Source of the DNA: Nitrospirota bacterium
GTDB taxonomy: Bacteria > Nitrospirota_A > Leptospirillia > Leptospirillales > Leptospirillaceae
Assembly: GCA_021795275.1 (NCBI GenBank)
Contig: JAJYPO010000106.1
Span: 1 to 7,650, forward strand
DNA: 7,650 bases
Direction: 5' to 3'
Every line of letters begins with the position of its first letter. The first letter of the stretch is position 1. The notes under the pieces are model-generated. The model had not been told where the DNA came from, searched no databases, and worked only from the letters and a program-made list of their open reading frames with translations. Shown here piece after piece: positions 1-6,600 of this stretch. Both the position numbers and the translations under genes were made by a program.

Positions 1-114
1 AAATTGACCGCGAGAAAGTCGTATGGTTTTCGGACCTTTAAGATTCAAGAAATCGCACTCTATCATTCACTTGGCAATCTTCCTGTCCCCGATTGGAGCA
101 ACAAATTTTCCTGA
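1..114 (+). CDS. ISL3-like transposase, C-terminal end (partial, continues left of window)
   Basis: Frame 1 is open from the first base to a TGA at 112-114 and encodes the last 37 residues of a protein. The peptide contains ARKSYGFRTFKIQEIALYHS followed by LGNLP and a short tail ending in NKFS. From memory this closely matches the C-terminus of one branch of ISL3-family transposases, which end in a basic 'YGFR-F...ALYH-LG-LP' segment. These are DDE enzymes that cut and paste their own element. The catalytic residues lie outside the window, so I cannot say whether the gene is intact. Its stop codon lies inside the putative terminal repeat of the element. The reading rests on a short peptide, and a related DDE family is possible. 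Confidence 0.72.
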   Translation, partial: KLTARKSYGFRTFKIQEIALYHSLGNLPVPDWSNKFS

Positions 115-120
115 AGAGCC
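1..120 (+). mobile_element. Right end of an ISL3-like insertion sequence
   Basis: The element seems to end at 120. Positions 106-120 read TTTTCCTGAAGAGCC, and on the opposite strand this begins GGCTCTTCAGGAAAA. That is the style of terminal inverted repeat I associate with ISL3-family elements. The next eight bases, TAAAAAAA (121-128), would be a fitting AT-rich 8-bp target duplication, the length usual for this family. The left end is outside the window, so neither the matching repeat nor the second copy of the duplication can be seen. Confidence 0.55.
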
Positions 121-121
121 T

Positions 122-159
122 AAAAAAAAGCCGGAGGGGATTGGACCGGCTCCGGCTTT
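122..159 (-). terminator. Rho-independent terminator of the Rieske gene
   Basis: Read on the minus strand, a perfect 10-bp stem AAAGCCGGAG/CTCCGGCTTT (arms 150-159 and 127-136) closes a 13-nt loop. It runs straight into a T tract, the A run at 122-129 on the plus strand. It lies 23 bases after the stop codon of the Rieske gene, in the correct orientation. The distal part of the T tract touches the presumed IS boundary at 120/121. Confidence 0.85.
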
Positions 160-182
160 CAGATCTCCGAACCAGAAGAAAT

Positions 183-482
183 TCAGGAATATAGGATAGT
201 CACCTCGTCTCCCGCATCCCGGACCTCGAAACAACCGACTTTTTCTCCAGGCCGTGCGGCACACTCCCCCGTCCGGATATCGAAGGCCCATCCGTGCAAC
301 GGACAGGAAACCTGCGCTCCCCGGACAACCCCGTCGGAAAGGTATCCTCCACGGTGAGGACAACGGTTTTCGATGGCATGATACTTCCCATCGACCCTGA
401 ACAGGGCGATTTCCTGGCTGTCGGCCATCACGAGCTGCCCTTCGTTATCCTTGGCGGAATAGGTTACGGTCACACTTTTCAT
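183..482 (-). CDS. Rieske [2Fe-2S] ferredoxin-like protein, NirD type
   Basis: This is a 99-residue soluble protein consisting of a single Rieske domain. Both cluster-binding boxes are complete: C41-P-H43 in RCPHRGG and C60-P-L-H63 in CPLHGW, with 16 residues between H43 and C60. Two Cys and two His would therefore hold a 2Fe-2S cluster. The following WAFDIRTGEC is typical of the NirD/ferredoxin-like Rieske group. There is no signal peptide or membrane anchor, so it should act in the cytoplasm as an electron carrier or as the small subunit of an oxidoreductase. NirD proteins partner with the large nitrite reductase subunit, but no nirB-like gene is nearby, so a generic electron-transfer role is safer. 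The minus-strand GGAGG (487-491) lies four bases before the ATG at 482. A strong terminator follows, so it is probably monocistronic. Confidence 0.93.
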   Translation of the reverse strand: MKSVTVTYSAKDNEGQLVMADSQEIALFRVDGKYHAIENRCPHRGGYLSDGVVRGAQVSCPLHGWAFDIRTGECAARPGEKVGCFEVRDAGDEVTILYS

Positions 483-486
483 CCAT

Positions 487-491
487 CCTCC
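487..491 (-). promoter_or_regulatory. Ribosome binding site of the Rieske gene
   Basis: On the minus strand GGAGG precedes the ATG at 482-480 with four bases between. Another ATG two bases after GGAGG is out of frame. This supports the start used for the 99-residue protein. Confidence 0.7.
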
Positions 492-562
492 ATATTGTCT
501 CGAAATGAACTATTGATGCATGTATGCTGGTACCGGAATCCACGAACCGGCAATCCATTCCG

Positions 563-592
563 ATCATACCCCTGCCTCTGAGTCCTATGCAA
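563..592 (-). promoter_or_regulatory. Candidate promoter for the Rieske gene
   Basis: On the minus strand TATGAT (563-568) is a good -10 match. TTGCAT (587-592), 18 bases upstream, is a weak -35. The -10 lies in GGTATGATC, which recurs inverted in the divergent promoter at 634-642. The leader would be about 75 bases. The -35 element is poor, so activation by a protein bound at the adjacent palindrome is possible. Confidence 0.35.
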
Positions 593-599
593 ACATAGG
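584..599. promoter_or_regulatory. Palindrome in the divergent promoter region, candidate operator
   Basis: CCTATG-CAAA-CATAGG is a perfect inverted repeat with 6-bp arms and a 4-bp centre. It lies between two outward-facing -10 elements and overlaps the weak -35 of the Rieske promoter. TGCAAA at 588-593 is repeated directly at 602-607. The position suits a dimeric regulator controlling both directions. I do not recognise it as the site of a known regulator. Confidence 0.35.
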
Positions 600-611
600 C
601 TTGCAAATCCT

Positions 612-641
612 TTGTTTTTTACTGCAGGGCGGTGGTATGAT
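612..641 (+). promoter_or_regulatory. Candidate sigma-70 promoter of the three-gene operon
   Basis: TTGTTT (612-617) and TATGAT (636-641) are separated by 18 bases. The -10 is preceded by TGG (633-635), which makes an extended -10 of the TGn type. Transcription would begin near 648, leaving a leader of roughly 140 bases before the first gene. I see no convincing attenuator in that leader. Confidence 0.45.
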
Positions 642-788
642 CATGGAAACAACGATCCCGAAACCGCCTTCCCAAAAAGCGGAGACCTGCAAACGGGGCC
701 GGCCGTTCACCTTGGCTTTTGTGCCTAGTGGCCGACCTGATGGACTGAACCCGGTCATCAAACAAGAAAGGGAGTGGAAAGACCTCCG

Positions 789-1418
789 ATGGACAAAGAA
801 GAACAGCTCAACAAATATCTTGAAGAACTGACCTTTGACAAGGACCCCATCGTGGGGGAGATCGCCCTTTTGACGAAACAGCACGGCCGATTCCATCCGG
901 GAAGGGCCGGAGGGCTTCTCATGGCCATTCTGGCCACCACCTCCAGGATGGACCATGTCTTCGAGTGGACGGCCGGTTATGGATCGACCACCATCTGGTT
1001 GGCCAAGTCGCTTCCCGAAACAACCTCCCATTCCATCGGAACTGTAAGCGACGAAAATCTCCGTCTGATCTCGAACTATCTCAAACGTGCCGGCCTTTCC
1101 GGACGGATCAAGGTTTCCAGGAGCGCCGGCCCCGATCACCTGATGGCCCAGGAGGCCCCCCAGAACCTCATCGTTCTCGATCTCCAGCAGGAGCGCACGA
1201 AACTGGCCGACTGGTGGATGGCGGTCGACAAAAAACTGGCCCCGGGAGGGATGCTCATCTCGCTCGGCATGATGCCTCCAGAGAAGGTCGGGACCTCGCA
1301 CTCGCTGCTCACATCTTCCATAGAGGCTTTCAACCACAAGATTCTCGGAAATCCGAACTTCCTCACGACCATTCTCCCCGTTTCCGAGGGAATGCTGGTC
1401 GCTAGCCGGCTCGCCTGA
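789..1418 (+). CDS. O-methyltransferase-like SAM-dependent methyltransferase (divergent)
   Basis: This 209-residue cytoplasmic protein has the length and layout of the small O-methyltransferases related to catechol and caffeoyl-CoA methyltransferases. An N-terminal helical part (HGRFHPGRAGGLLMAILATT) is followed by the SAM-site strand and loop FEWTAGYGSTTIWLA (residues 58-72), a hydrophobic strand ending in D131 (IVLDL), and LAPGG at 150-154. Two features depart from the family. The first glycine of motif I is Thr61, and the metal-binding Asp-Asn after the PGG strand is missing; the sequence there is MLISLGMMPP. It may use SAM without a divalent metal, or may have lost activity. I prefer the ATG at 789; a GTG at 774 in the same frame overlaps the AAAGGGAG that looks like the ribosome site. 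It is the first gene of an operon and lies ten bases before the next. The substrate is unknown. Confidence 0.75.
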   Translation: MDKEEQLNKYLEELTFDKDPIVGEIALLTKQHGRFHPGRAGGLLMAILATTSRMDHVFEWTAGYGSTTIWLAKSLPETTSHSIGTVSDENLRLISNYLKRAGLSGRIKVSRSAGPDHLMAQEAPQNLIVLDLQQERTKLADWWMAVDKKLAPGGMLISLGMMPPEKVGTSHSLLTSSIEAFNHKILGNPNFLTTILPVSEGMLVASRLA

Positions 1419-1428
1419 CGGGATTCCT

Positions 1429-2562
1429 GTGGAATCCTCGGCCAGACTGATCATTGCCGCGGGAGAGCAAAGTCCCGATCTTTACTACCGGACGGGATTC
1501 TTGACACCCGATCCGTACATTTACGTCGAGATCGGCGACGAGAGCTTCATGCTCCTCTCGGACCTCGAGCGTGACCGGGCCCGCAAGGAAGGAAGGGCCA
1601 CACACATCCTGTCCACCTCGGAATGGGAGGAGCAGGCCAAAAAGGATGGCAAACGGGGAACTGCCGGCATCGCAACCCTTTTTCTCAAAAGCCGCGGCGT
1701 CTCCTCTATCACCGTCCCTTACGACTTTCCATTCGGCCTGGCAAAGATCTTAGCTTCAGAAGGTTTTTCCGTCTCCCCCGCCGAGGGGGCCTTCACTCCC
1801 TCCCGAGCCCTGAAAACCCGGAGTGAGGCGGATCAGATACGGAAGGTTCAGGAGGGAGTTGAAAAGGCCCTCTGGACGGTTGTTGAGGTTTTGAAAAAAG
1901 CGACGATCCTCGACGGGTGGATCTTTTCCGAAGGAACCCGACTCACCTCCGAAAAGGTCAAATTTCTCCTGAAACAGGAGCTTCTGGCCCATAATCTCAT
2001 CGGCCAGCACACGATCGTTGCCGGCGGTGTGCAGGGTTGCGACCCCCACAACGAGGGATCCGGTCCTCTCCCGGCTCACCTTCCCATCGTTTTCGACATC
2101 TTTCCCTTTTCGGAGGAGACCCGCTACTACGCCGACATGACCCGCACCCTTTTCAAGGGTGAGGTAGCCTCCCGGCATCGGGAGCTGTACGAGGCCGTTC
2201 TCTCGGCTCAGGAGCGGGCCATCGCAAAGGCTGCACCGGGAGTCGACTCATCACTTCTTCATCAGGCGGTCGAGGACCGCTTCGCCGAACTGGGATACAA
2301 AACCGGCGAGGTCGACGGGAGAATGGAGGGGTTCTTCCATGGGACGGGGCATGGTGTCGGACTTGAGATCCACGAGGCCCCCCGGGTGGGAAAAACGGGC
2401 GTTCCGCTGCTCCCCGGCCATGTCATCACGGTCGAGCCTGGTCTCTATTACCCCCGCCTTTCCGGAGGTGTCCGAATCGAGGACATGCTCTACATCACCT
2501 TGTCGGGAGCCGAAAATCTCACGACCTTTCCCAAGGACTGGTCGTCGGTCTCCATTCCCTGA
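1429..2562 (+). CDS. M24 family metallopeptidase (Xaa-Pro peptidase/prolidase-like)
   Basis: This 377-residue cytoplasmic protein has a short creatinase-like N-terminal domain (about residues 1-130) and a C-terminal pita-bread catalytic domain. The prolidase signature HGTGHGVGLEIHE is complete. All five metal ligands can be placed: D223 (FDIFP), D236 (ADMTRT), H308, E336 (VEPGLYYP) and E351 (IEDM), so a dinuclear metal centre and cleavage before proline, or dipeptide hydrolysis, are expected. The two aspartates are 13 residues apart, against the 11 I recall for aminopeptidase P and prolidase. The DIFP variant is shared with a less studied M24 subgroup. Start: GTG at 1429, ten bases after the preceding stop, with only a weak ribosome site. 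The next gene starts on its stop codon, so the pair is translationally coupled. Creatinase-type or other non-peptide substrates cannot be excluded. Confidence 0.9.
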   Translation: MESSARLIIAAGEQSPDLYYRTGFLTPDPYIYVEIGDESFMLLSDLERDRARKEGRATHILSTSEWEEQAKKDGKRGTAGIATLFLKSRGVSSITVPYDFPFGLAKILASEGFSVSPAEGAFTPSRALKTRSEADQIRKVQEGVEKALWTVVEVLKKATILDGWIFSEGTRLTSEKVKFLLKQELLAHNLIGQHTIVAGGVQGCDPHNEGSGPLPAHLPIVFDIFPFSEETRYYADMTRTLFKGEVASRHRELYEAVLSAQERAIAKAAPGVDSSLLHQAVEDRFAELGYKTGEVDGRMEGFFHGTGHGVGLEIHEAPRVGKTGVPLLPGHVITVEPGLYYPRLSGGVRIEDMLYITLSGAENLTTFPKDWSSVSIP

Positions 2563-3239
2563 TGGAAACACATCTCCTTGTCGGATCAGGTGGGGAGACG
2601 GGGCATTCACTGGCCAAAAAGCTGGCTGAACATGGAGACAGGGTCCTCGTCACAACCCACCAGTCCCCCCCGCCCGAATCCTCTCTCTGGGCGACGATTC
2701 CCTGGAACCTCTCGGCTCCCGAATCGGGACAAGCCGCCCTCGACCAAGCCCTGGGCCCGGCTCCTCTCGCCAGCATCTCCCTTTTCGCCCATCCCCCCTT
2801 TCCTAGAAAAGTCAGCGCCTCCGGGAACGATTCTGAAATCCTCTCCCATTTTCCCGCCCTGATCAGCCTTCTCGAAAATCTCCGCCCCCGTCTTGCGGCG
2901 GGGAGCGTCCTCCTGTTTTTTACTCCCTCCCTCTCCCGCCACAGGGCAGACGGCTATCTTGCCGCTCGCCTCTGGGTCGGCAGCCTACAGGGGCTTTTCG
3001 GGGAATGGAGCCGGAACCGCGGGGGGATTCTGGTGACAGCCATCGAATCCCTGATTTCGCCAGGCCGATCGACTCCTCATATGACTCCGGAGATGGTGGA
3101 ACGCGTCGCCGGTCGCACCTCCCGGGGGCGTCTCGCCACAGCCGATGAAATCGCCGATTTTGCCGCCTGGCTGATTCTCTCAAGAAACCCTCTTTTCCAT
3201 GGCCAGATTCTCCAGACTGAGGGCGGCCCCTACTTCTGA
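2562..3239 (+). CDS. Degenerate short-chain dehydrogenase/reductase (SDR) family protein
   Basis: This 225-residue cytoplasmic protein has a Rossmann-type start, HLLVGSGGETGHSLAKKLAE, where GSGGETG stands in for TGxxxGxG. It ends in GQILQTEGGPYF, the typical C-terminal strand of SDR enzymes. The active site is unusual. Y132 in YLAAR occupies the YxxxK position, but the lysine is Arg136. No serine lies at the usual 13-residue spacing before the tyrosine; S123 and S125 are nearer. It may bind NAD(P) with altered or absent catalysis, perhaps as a structural or regulatory partner. Its ATG overlaps the upstream TGA by one base (TGATG) and no ribosome site is evident, so translation should be coupled to the peptidase gene. 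It is the last gene of the operon. FolM/pteridine-reductase-like relatives are possible, but I cannot name a substrate. Confidence 0.8.
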   Translation: METHLLVGSGGETGHSLAKKLAEHGDRVLVTTHQSPPPESSLWATIPWNLSAPESGQAALDQALGPAPLASISLFAHPPFPRKVSASGNDSEILSHFPALISLLENLRPRLAAGSVLLFFTPSLSRHRADGYLAARLWVGSLQGLFGEWSRNRGGILVTAIESLISPGRSTPHMTPEMVERVAGRTSRGRLATADEIADFAAWLILSRNPLFHGQILQTEGGPYF

Positions 3240-3549
3240 AACCTGGACTATCAGTCCCTGTACGCGCCATGGAGTGATTCCCCCCCATGTTTTCACGCCT
3301 TGGGCCCCCTCCTGGGAATCCGGTGGAGGCCATCCATGAGTCGCCAGATCCAGCATGAAGAACTTCGATCGAACCAATGGCCGTGTCTTCATCGGGGCAT
3401 TCTGATCGCCGCCACCATGAGGGGAACACGGTGTCGTTTCAATGATCATGACCGTAAATATCGATAAATTTTTTTAATTATAAATTATGAAATTAATTTG
3501 TGCTACTTTATTAAATTATCATCAATGTAAATAGATATTTCTCTCAATC
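3240..3549. other. Intergenic region with no recognisable gene
   Basis: No frame here has coding character that I recognise. Just after the operon's last stop, GGACT-ATC-AGTCC (3244-3256) forms a small hairpin without a T run, so it is not a convincing terminator. The perfect palindrome TTCGATCGAA lies at 3364-3373, flanked by the inverted pair ATGAAGA/TCTTCAT. The octamer palindrome ATGATCAT at 3442-3449 also occurs at 637-644 in the operon promoter. From about 3455 the base composition changes abruptly to very AT-rich. An ancient gene remnant in the GC-rich part is possible but not shown. Confidence 0.6.
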
Positions 3550-3550
3550 T
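3461..3550 (+). promoter_or_regulatory. AT-rich control region upstream of the large regulator gene
   Basis: Only 15 of these 90 bases are G or C, in sharp contrast with the flanking genes. It contains the palindrome AAATTAATTT (3490-3499) and the direct repeat AAATTAT (3482-3488 and 3513-3519), 31 bases apart, close to three helical turns. Several TATAAT-like sequences are present, for example TAGATA at 3532-3537. None has a clear -35 partner, so I do not fix one promoter. It is the natural place for the regulator's promoter and perhaps for binding by an H-NS-like or specific factor. Confidence 0.4.
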
Positions 3551-3607
3551 TGCCTCTGGTTGCCTACCAAAAATACTTTTTTTGTTCTAGTATGTATCCT
3601 GTCGGCT

Positions 3608-3643
3608 TGGGGGACGGCGGATGGGAAAAAGAGGATTCCCCCA
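3608..3643 (+). other. Inverted repeat in the leader of the regulator gene
   Basis: TGGGGGA (3608-3614) and TCCCCCA (3637-3643) are perfectly complementary, with 22 bases between them. In the RNA they would form a hairpin starting about 40 bases before the preferred start codon. No T run follows, so it is not a terminator. It might affect mRNA stability or ribosome access. If translation starts further upstream, it would lie within coding sequence. Confidence 0.35.
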
Positions 3644-3670
3644 GACATGAAGGGGAGTGCTCTTTTCAGC

Positions 3671-3675
3671 AGGAG
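3671..3675 (+). promoter_or_regulatory. Ribosome binding site deciding the start of the regulator
   Basis: AGGAG ends six bases before the GTG at 3682-3684. The in-frame TTG at 3550 and ATG at 3592 lack any Shine-Dalgarno sequence. The DNA-binding domain begins eight residues after the GTG, which also favours this start. Confidence 0.6.
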
Positions 3676-3681
3676 TTATCC

Positions 3682-6600
3682 GTGGGAGAAAGCCCACCGA
3701 AGGAGATTCGGCTTCAACTTATAGGCCCTCCCTTTCTCCAAACGGCACAGGGAAAGATTTACCTTTCAAGACCCGACAAGCCTTTTCTCTTGCTCATTAT
3801 TCTAGCAGCAACTTCCGGCACTCTAACCCGCGATGCCATCTGTGATATCCTCTGGCCGGATACCCCGAAGAATCAGGCGAAGGCAAGTCTTTCGACCGCA
3901 CTCTCCGAGCTCTCGAAAAGAATCGGGATTGCCGGCTTTCCGGGAAAAACGCGGCAGACCCTGTTCTGGAACCTTCCGTCTGCCGCCGTGGATCTCCGGA
4001 GCATCCTGTATCCTGAGAAATCCGGCGATGCGTCTCACGCTCCCCATGGCGATGGCGATACCAGCCATGAGGAGCATGTCAAACGGCTGGAGATTCTCTC
4101 CCGCCCCTTTCTTGAAGGGGCCCTCCTTCCAGAAATACCCTCGTTCCGTGAATGGACCCAGGCCATGCGGAGCATGCTCGATCGAAAACGACTGAATCTC
4201 CTTCCTGTCCTTTTTCAGGGATCGCCCGGCACATCTCTTCTAGGAAAAGAAGAAAGTCCGGTCGAGCGGCGTCCCCTGACCGTTCTTTATCTCCGCTTCT
4301 CGTTCGACGTGAAGCTCTCCGATGACGAAATCCTGGAACGGGTGGAGCCGGTCCGCCAGTCGGTCGAGGAAGCGGTTCGTTTCCATGGAGGCACTCTCGT
4401 TCCGTCTCCTCCGGATGCTCTCATTGCCTACTACGGCTATCCCCGATCCCGGGAGGAAGATCCCCGCCATGCAGCGCATTGCGCGCGGGAGATCCTAGCC
4501 CTCACCAAGAAGATGTCAGGACTTTCGTTTTCCATAGGACTCCATTCCGGGATGACGTCCTGCGACCGGCGACGGGGAATTCCCGATCCAGGAGGACGGC
4601 TTTCCTGGATTGCCAGAGAGGCAACGATGTCGGCCCCCCCCAGGATCATCGTTCTCCCGGAATCTTCATCCGATTTCTGGAAAAAACACTTTCGTCTCGT
4701 CCCTCTGTCCAAAGGAAAGGGCGGCCCTCTGGTGTGCCTGACTGAAGAGCTGGAAACTCCAGGGAGCAGAGAAAAAAATTCCGGAAAAATCGTCGGTCGA
4801 GAGTCCGAGCTTGATCTCCTGCGGCGTTACTGGAAGGACACCTGCCGTGGAATGCGAAAAACGGTCTGGATCGAGGGGGAGGCCGGCATCGGAAAGTCGG
4901 CTCTAATTTCAGAGTTTGTCCGGGAGGTGTCCGATTCCTCGGATGCCCATGTCCTTTGGGAATATTTCTGCCTTCCCGAACATCAGGGAACGCCCTGGTC
5001 TCCGATCGTGCGCTTTCTCAGAAAACACATCGCCCTCGACGAACCCGGACTTTCCGGAGAAGAGCGCGCCTATCGCATGGAGCGCTACCTGCTCGAGATG
5101 GGTCGATCGGTCTCCGATGATTTTCCTATTCTCCGCCACCTTCTGAAAGAACAGGAGATGCTTTCCGAGGCTCTCCGCCTCCTCTCTCCGGACAAGCTCG
5201 GGGACACCATCGAACATTTTCTGCTCTCCATCCTCTCCGGGCTGACCCGGACGGCCCCTCTCCTCCTTGTTCTGGAGGATGTCCATTGGGCAGACCACGC
5301 GACCCTCTCCCTTGTGGAAAAGTCCCTCGAAAAACTGGGGGCTCTTCCCATAATGATGATCCTCTCCTGCCGGGAGAAGCGGTCCCTCGAGACCTTGTCG
5401 CTTCCTTCGCCGGATGTCGCTCTCTCCCTGGCTCCCCTGGATAGAGCCGAGGGGCGTCTCATGGTCTCCCAGACATCCGGACGGAACATTCCTCTCGCAG
5501 ACCTCCGCCGGATCCTCGATCTGGGTCAGGGGATTCCCCTATACCTTCGGGAACTTGCCTTTCTTGTCCGGGACGAAGCCCTTCCCGTTCCGCCCACTCT
5601 GGGAGCCCTCCTGACCTCCCGGATCGATGCCCTTCCCAAGCACCTCAGGCAGCTTCTTCGTCCGGCAGCCGCCCTGGGTCTTGTTTTTAACCACGAGACC
5701 CTCAGGATCTTCGCGCCTTCCCCCGAGCATCTCGATGAAGATCTTGCCGATCTCTGCCGAGAGGGTCTCCTTGACCGTAAGGACGACGATCCTCCCCGCT
5801 ATGCCTTTCATCATGCCCTTCTGCGGGAGGCTGTCCTGTCCTCGCTCTCCTTGCCGGCCCTCCGCTCGCTCCACGGCCGGATCGCCGACGGGCTTTCCGT
5901 CGTGCACCCGAACATTCCTCCCGAAGATCTGGCGTTTCAACTGACAAGAGCCGAGCGGTTTTCGGAGGCCGTACCGGCTCTCCGGAAAGCCGCCTCCCTC
6001 GCGGCCGGGAACGGTGCCTACGCCGATGCCCTGGCCCACATAGAATCCGCGCTATCGATCGTTCGCTCCCACCCGGAGCAGTTTGCCGGGAAGGATGAAC
6101 TTGCCTTGCTTCTCGACGCCGGTCCTCTTGCCGTTTCTCTTCGGGGTCATGGATCGGAGACGGTTGCAGCTATCTATGACCGCGCATCGGAACTCGCCCG
6201 AAAGGCTCCGGGAACCTCCTTGCCCTTTCCTGTCCTTTTTGGTCTATGGACTTCATCCTTCACCCGAATCGGTCCGGCAGCTGCCCGTCCGATCGGAGAG
6301 GAGCTTCTCTCCAGTGCGCGAACAGAGGGTAGCCAGGAATATTGCCTCCGGGCGGCTTATGCCCTGGGAGGCACGTGTTTCTGGACTGGAGAGCTGGAAT
6401 ATGCCCAAACGCAACTTCGCCACGCTCTCGAATGGTCCAGGAATATGAATGGAGAGATAGCCCGGGAGGGGATGGATTCCTATGCGGAGGATCCCGAGAT
6501 GGGCGCCCGCGTGTATCTGAGCTGGCTCACTGCGATTGCAGGGGATCCCGAGGAGGGGCTCCGGGAGGCCGAGAGAGGCATCCGGCGAGCCGAAGTGCTC

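Noticed and set aside
643..831. Small plus-strand frame starting at ATG 643 or 649 just after the promoter
   Set aside because: It has no ribosome site at suitable spacing, runs out of frame into the methyltransferase gene, and its peptide resembles nothing I know.
585..1454. Long open frame of 289 codons on the minus strand opposite the methyltransferase gene
   Set aside because: It is antisense to a gene with clear methyltransferase motifs, covers the divergent promoter region, and its translation is low in complexity with no recognisable domain.
3244..3256. GGACT-ATC-AGTCC hairpin after the operon as a terminator
   Set aside because: The stem has only five base pairs and no T tract follows.
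2920..3449. Two overlapping minus-strand frames covering the end of the SDR gene and the following gap
   Set aside because: They are mostly antisense to the SDR gene. The part in the gap shows no recognisable motif, and no ribosome site supports either start.
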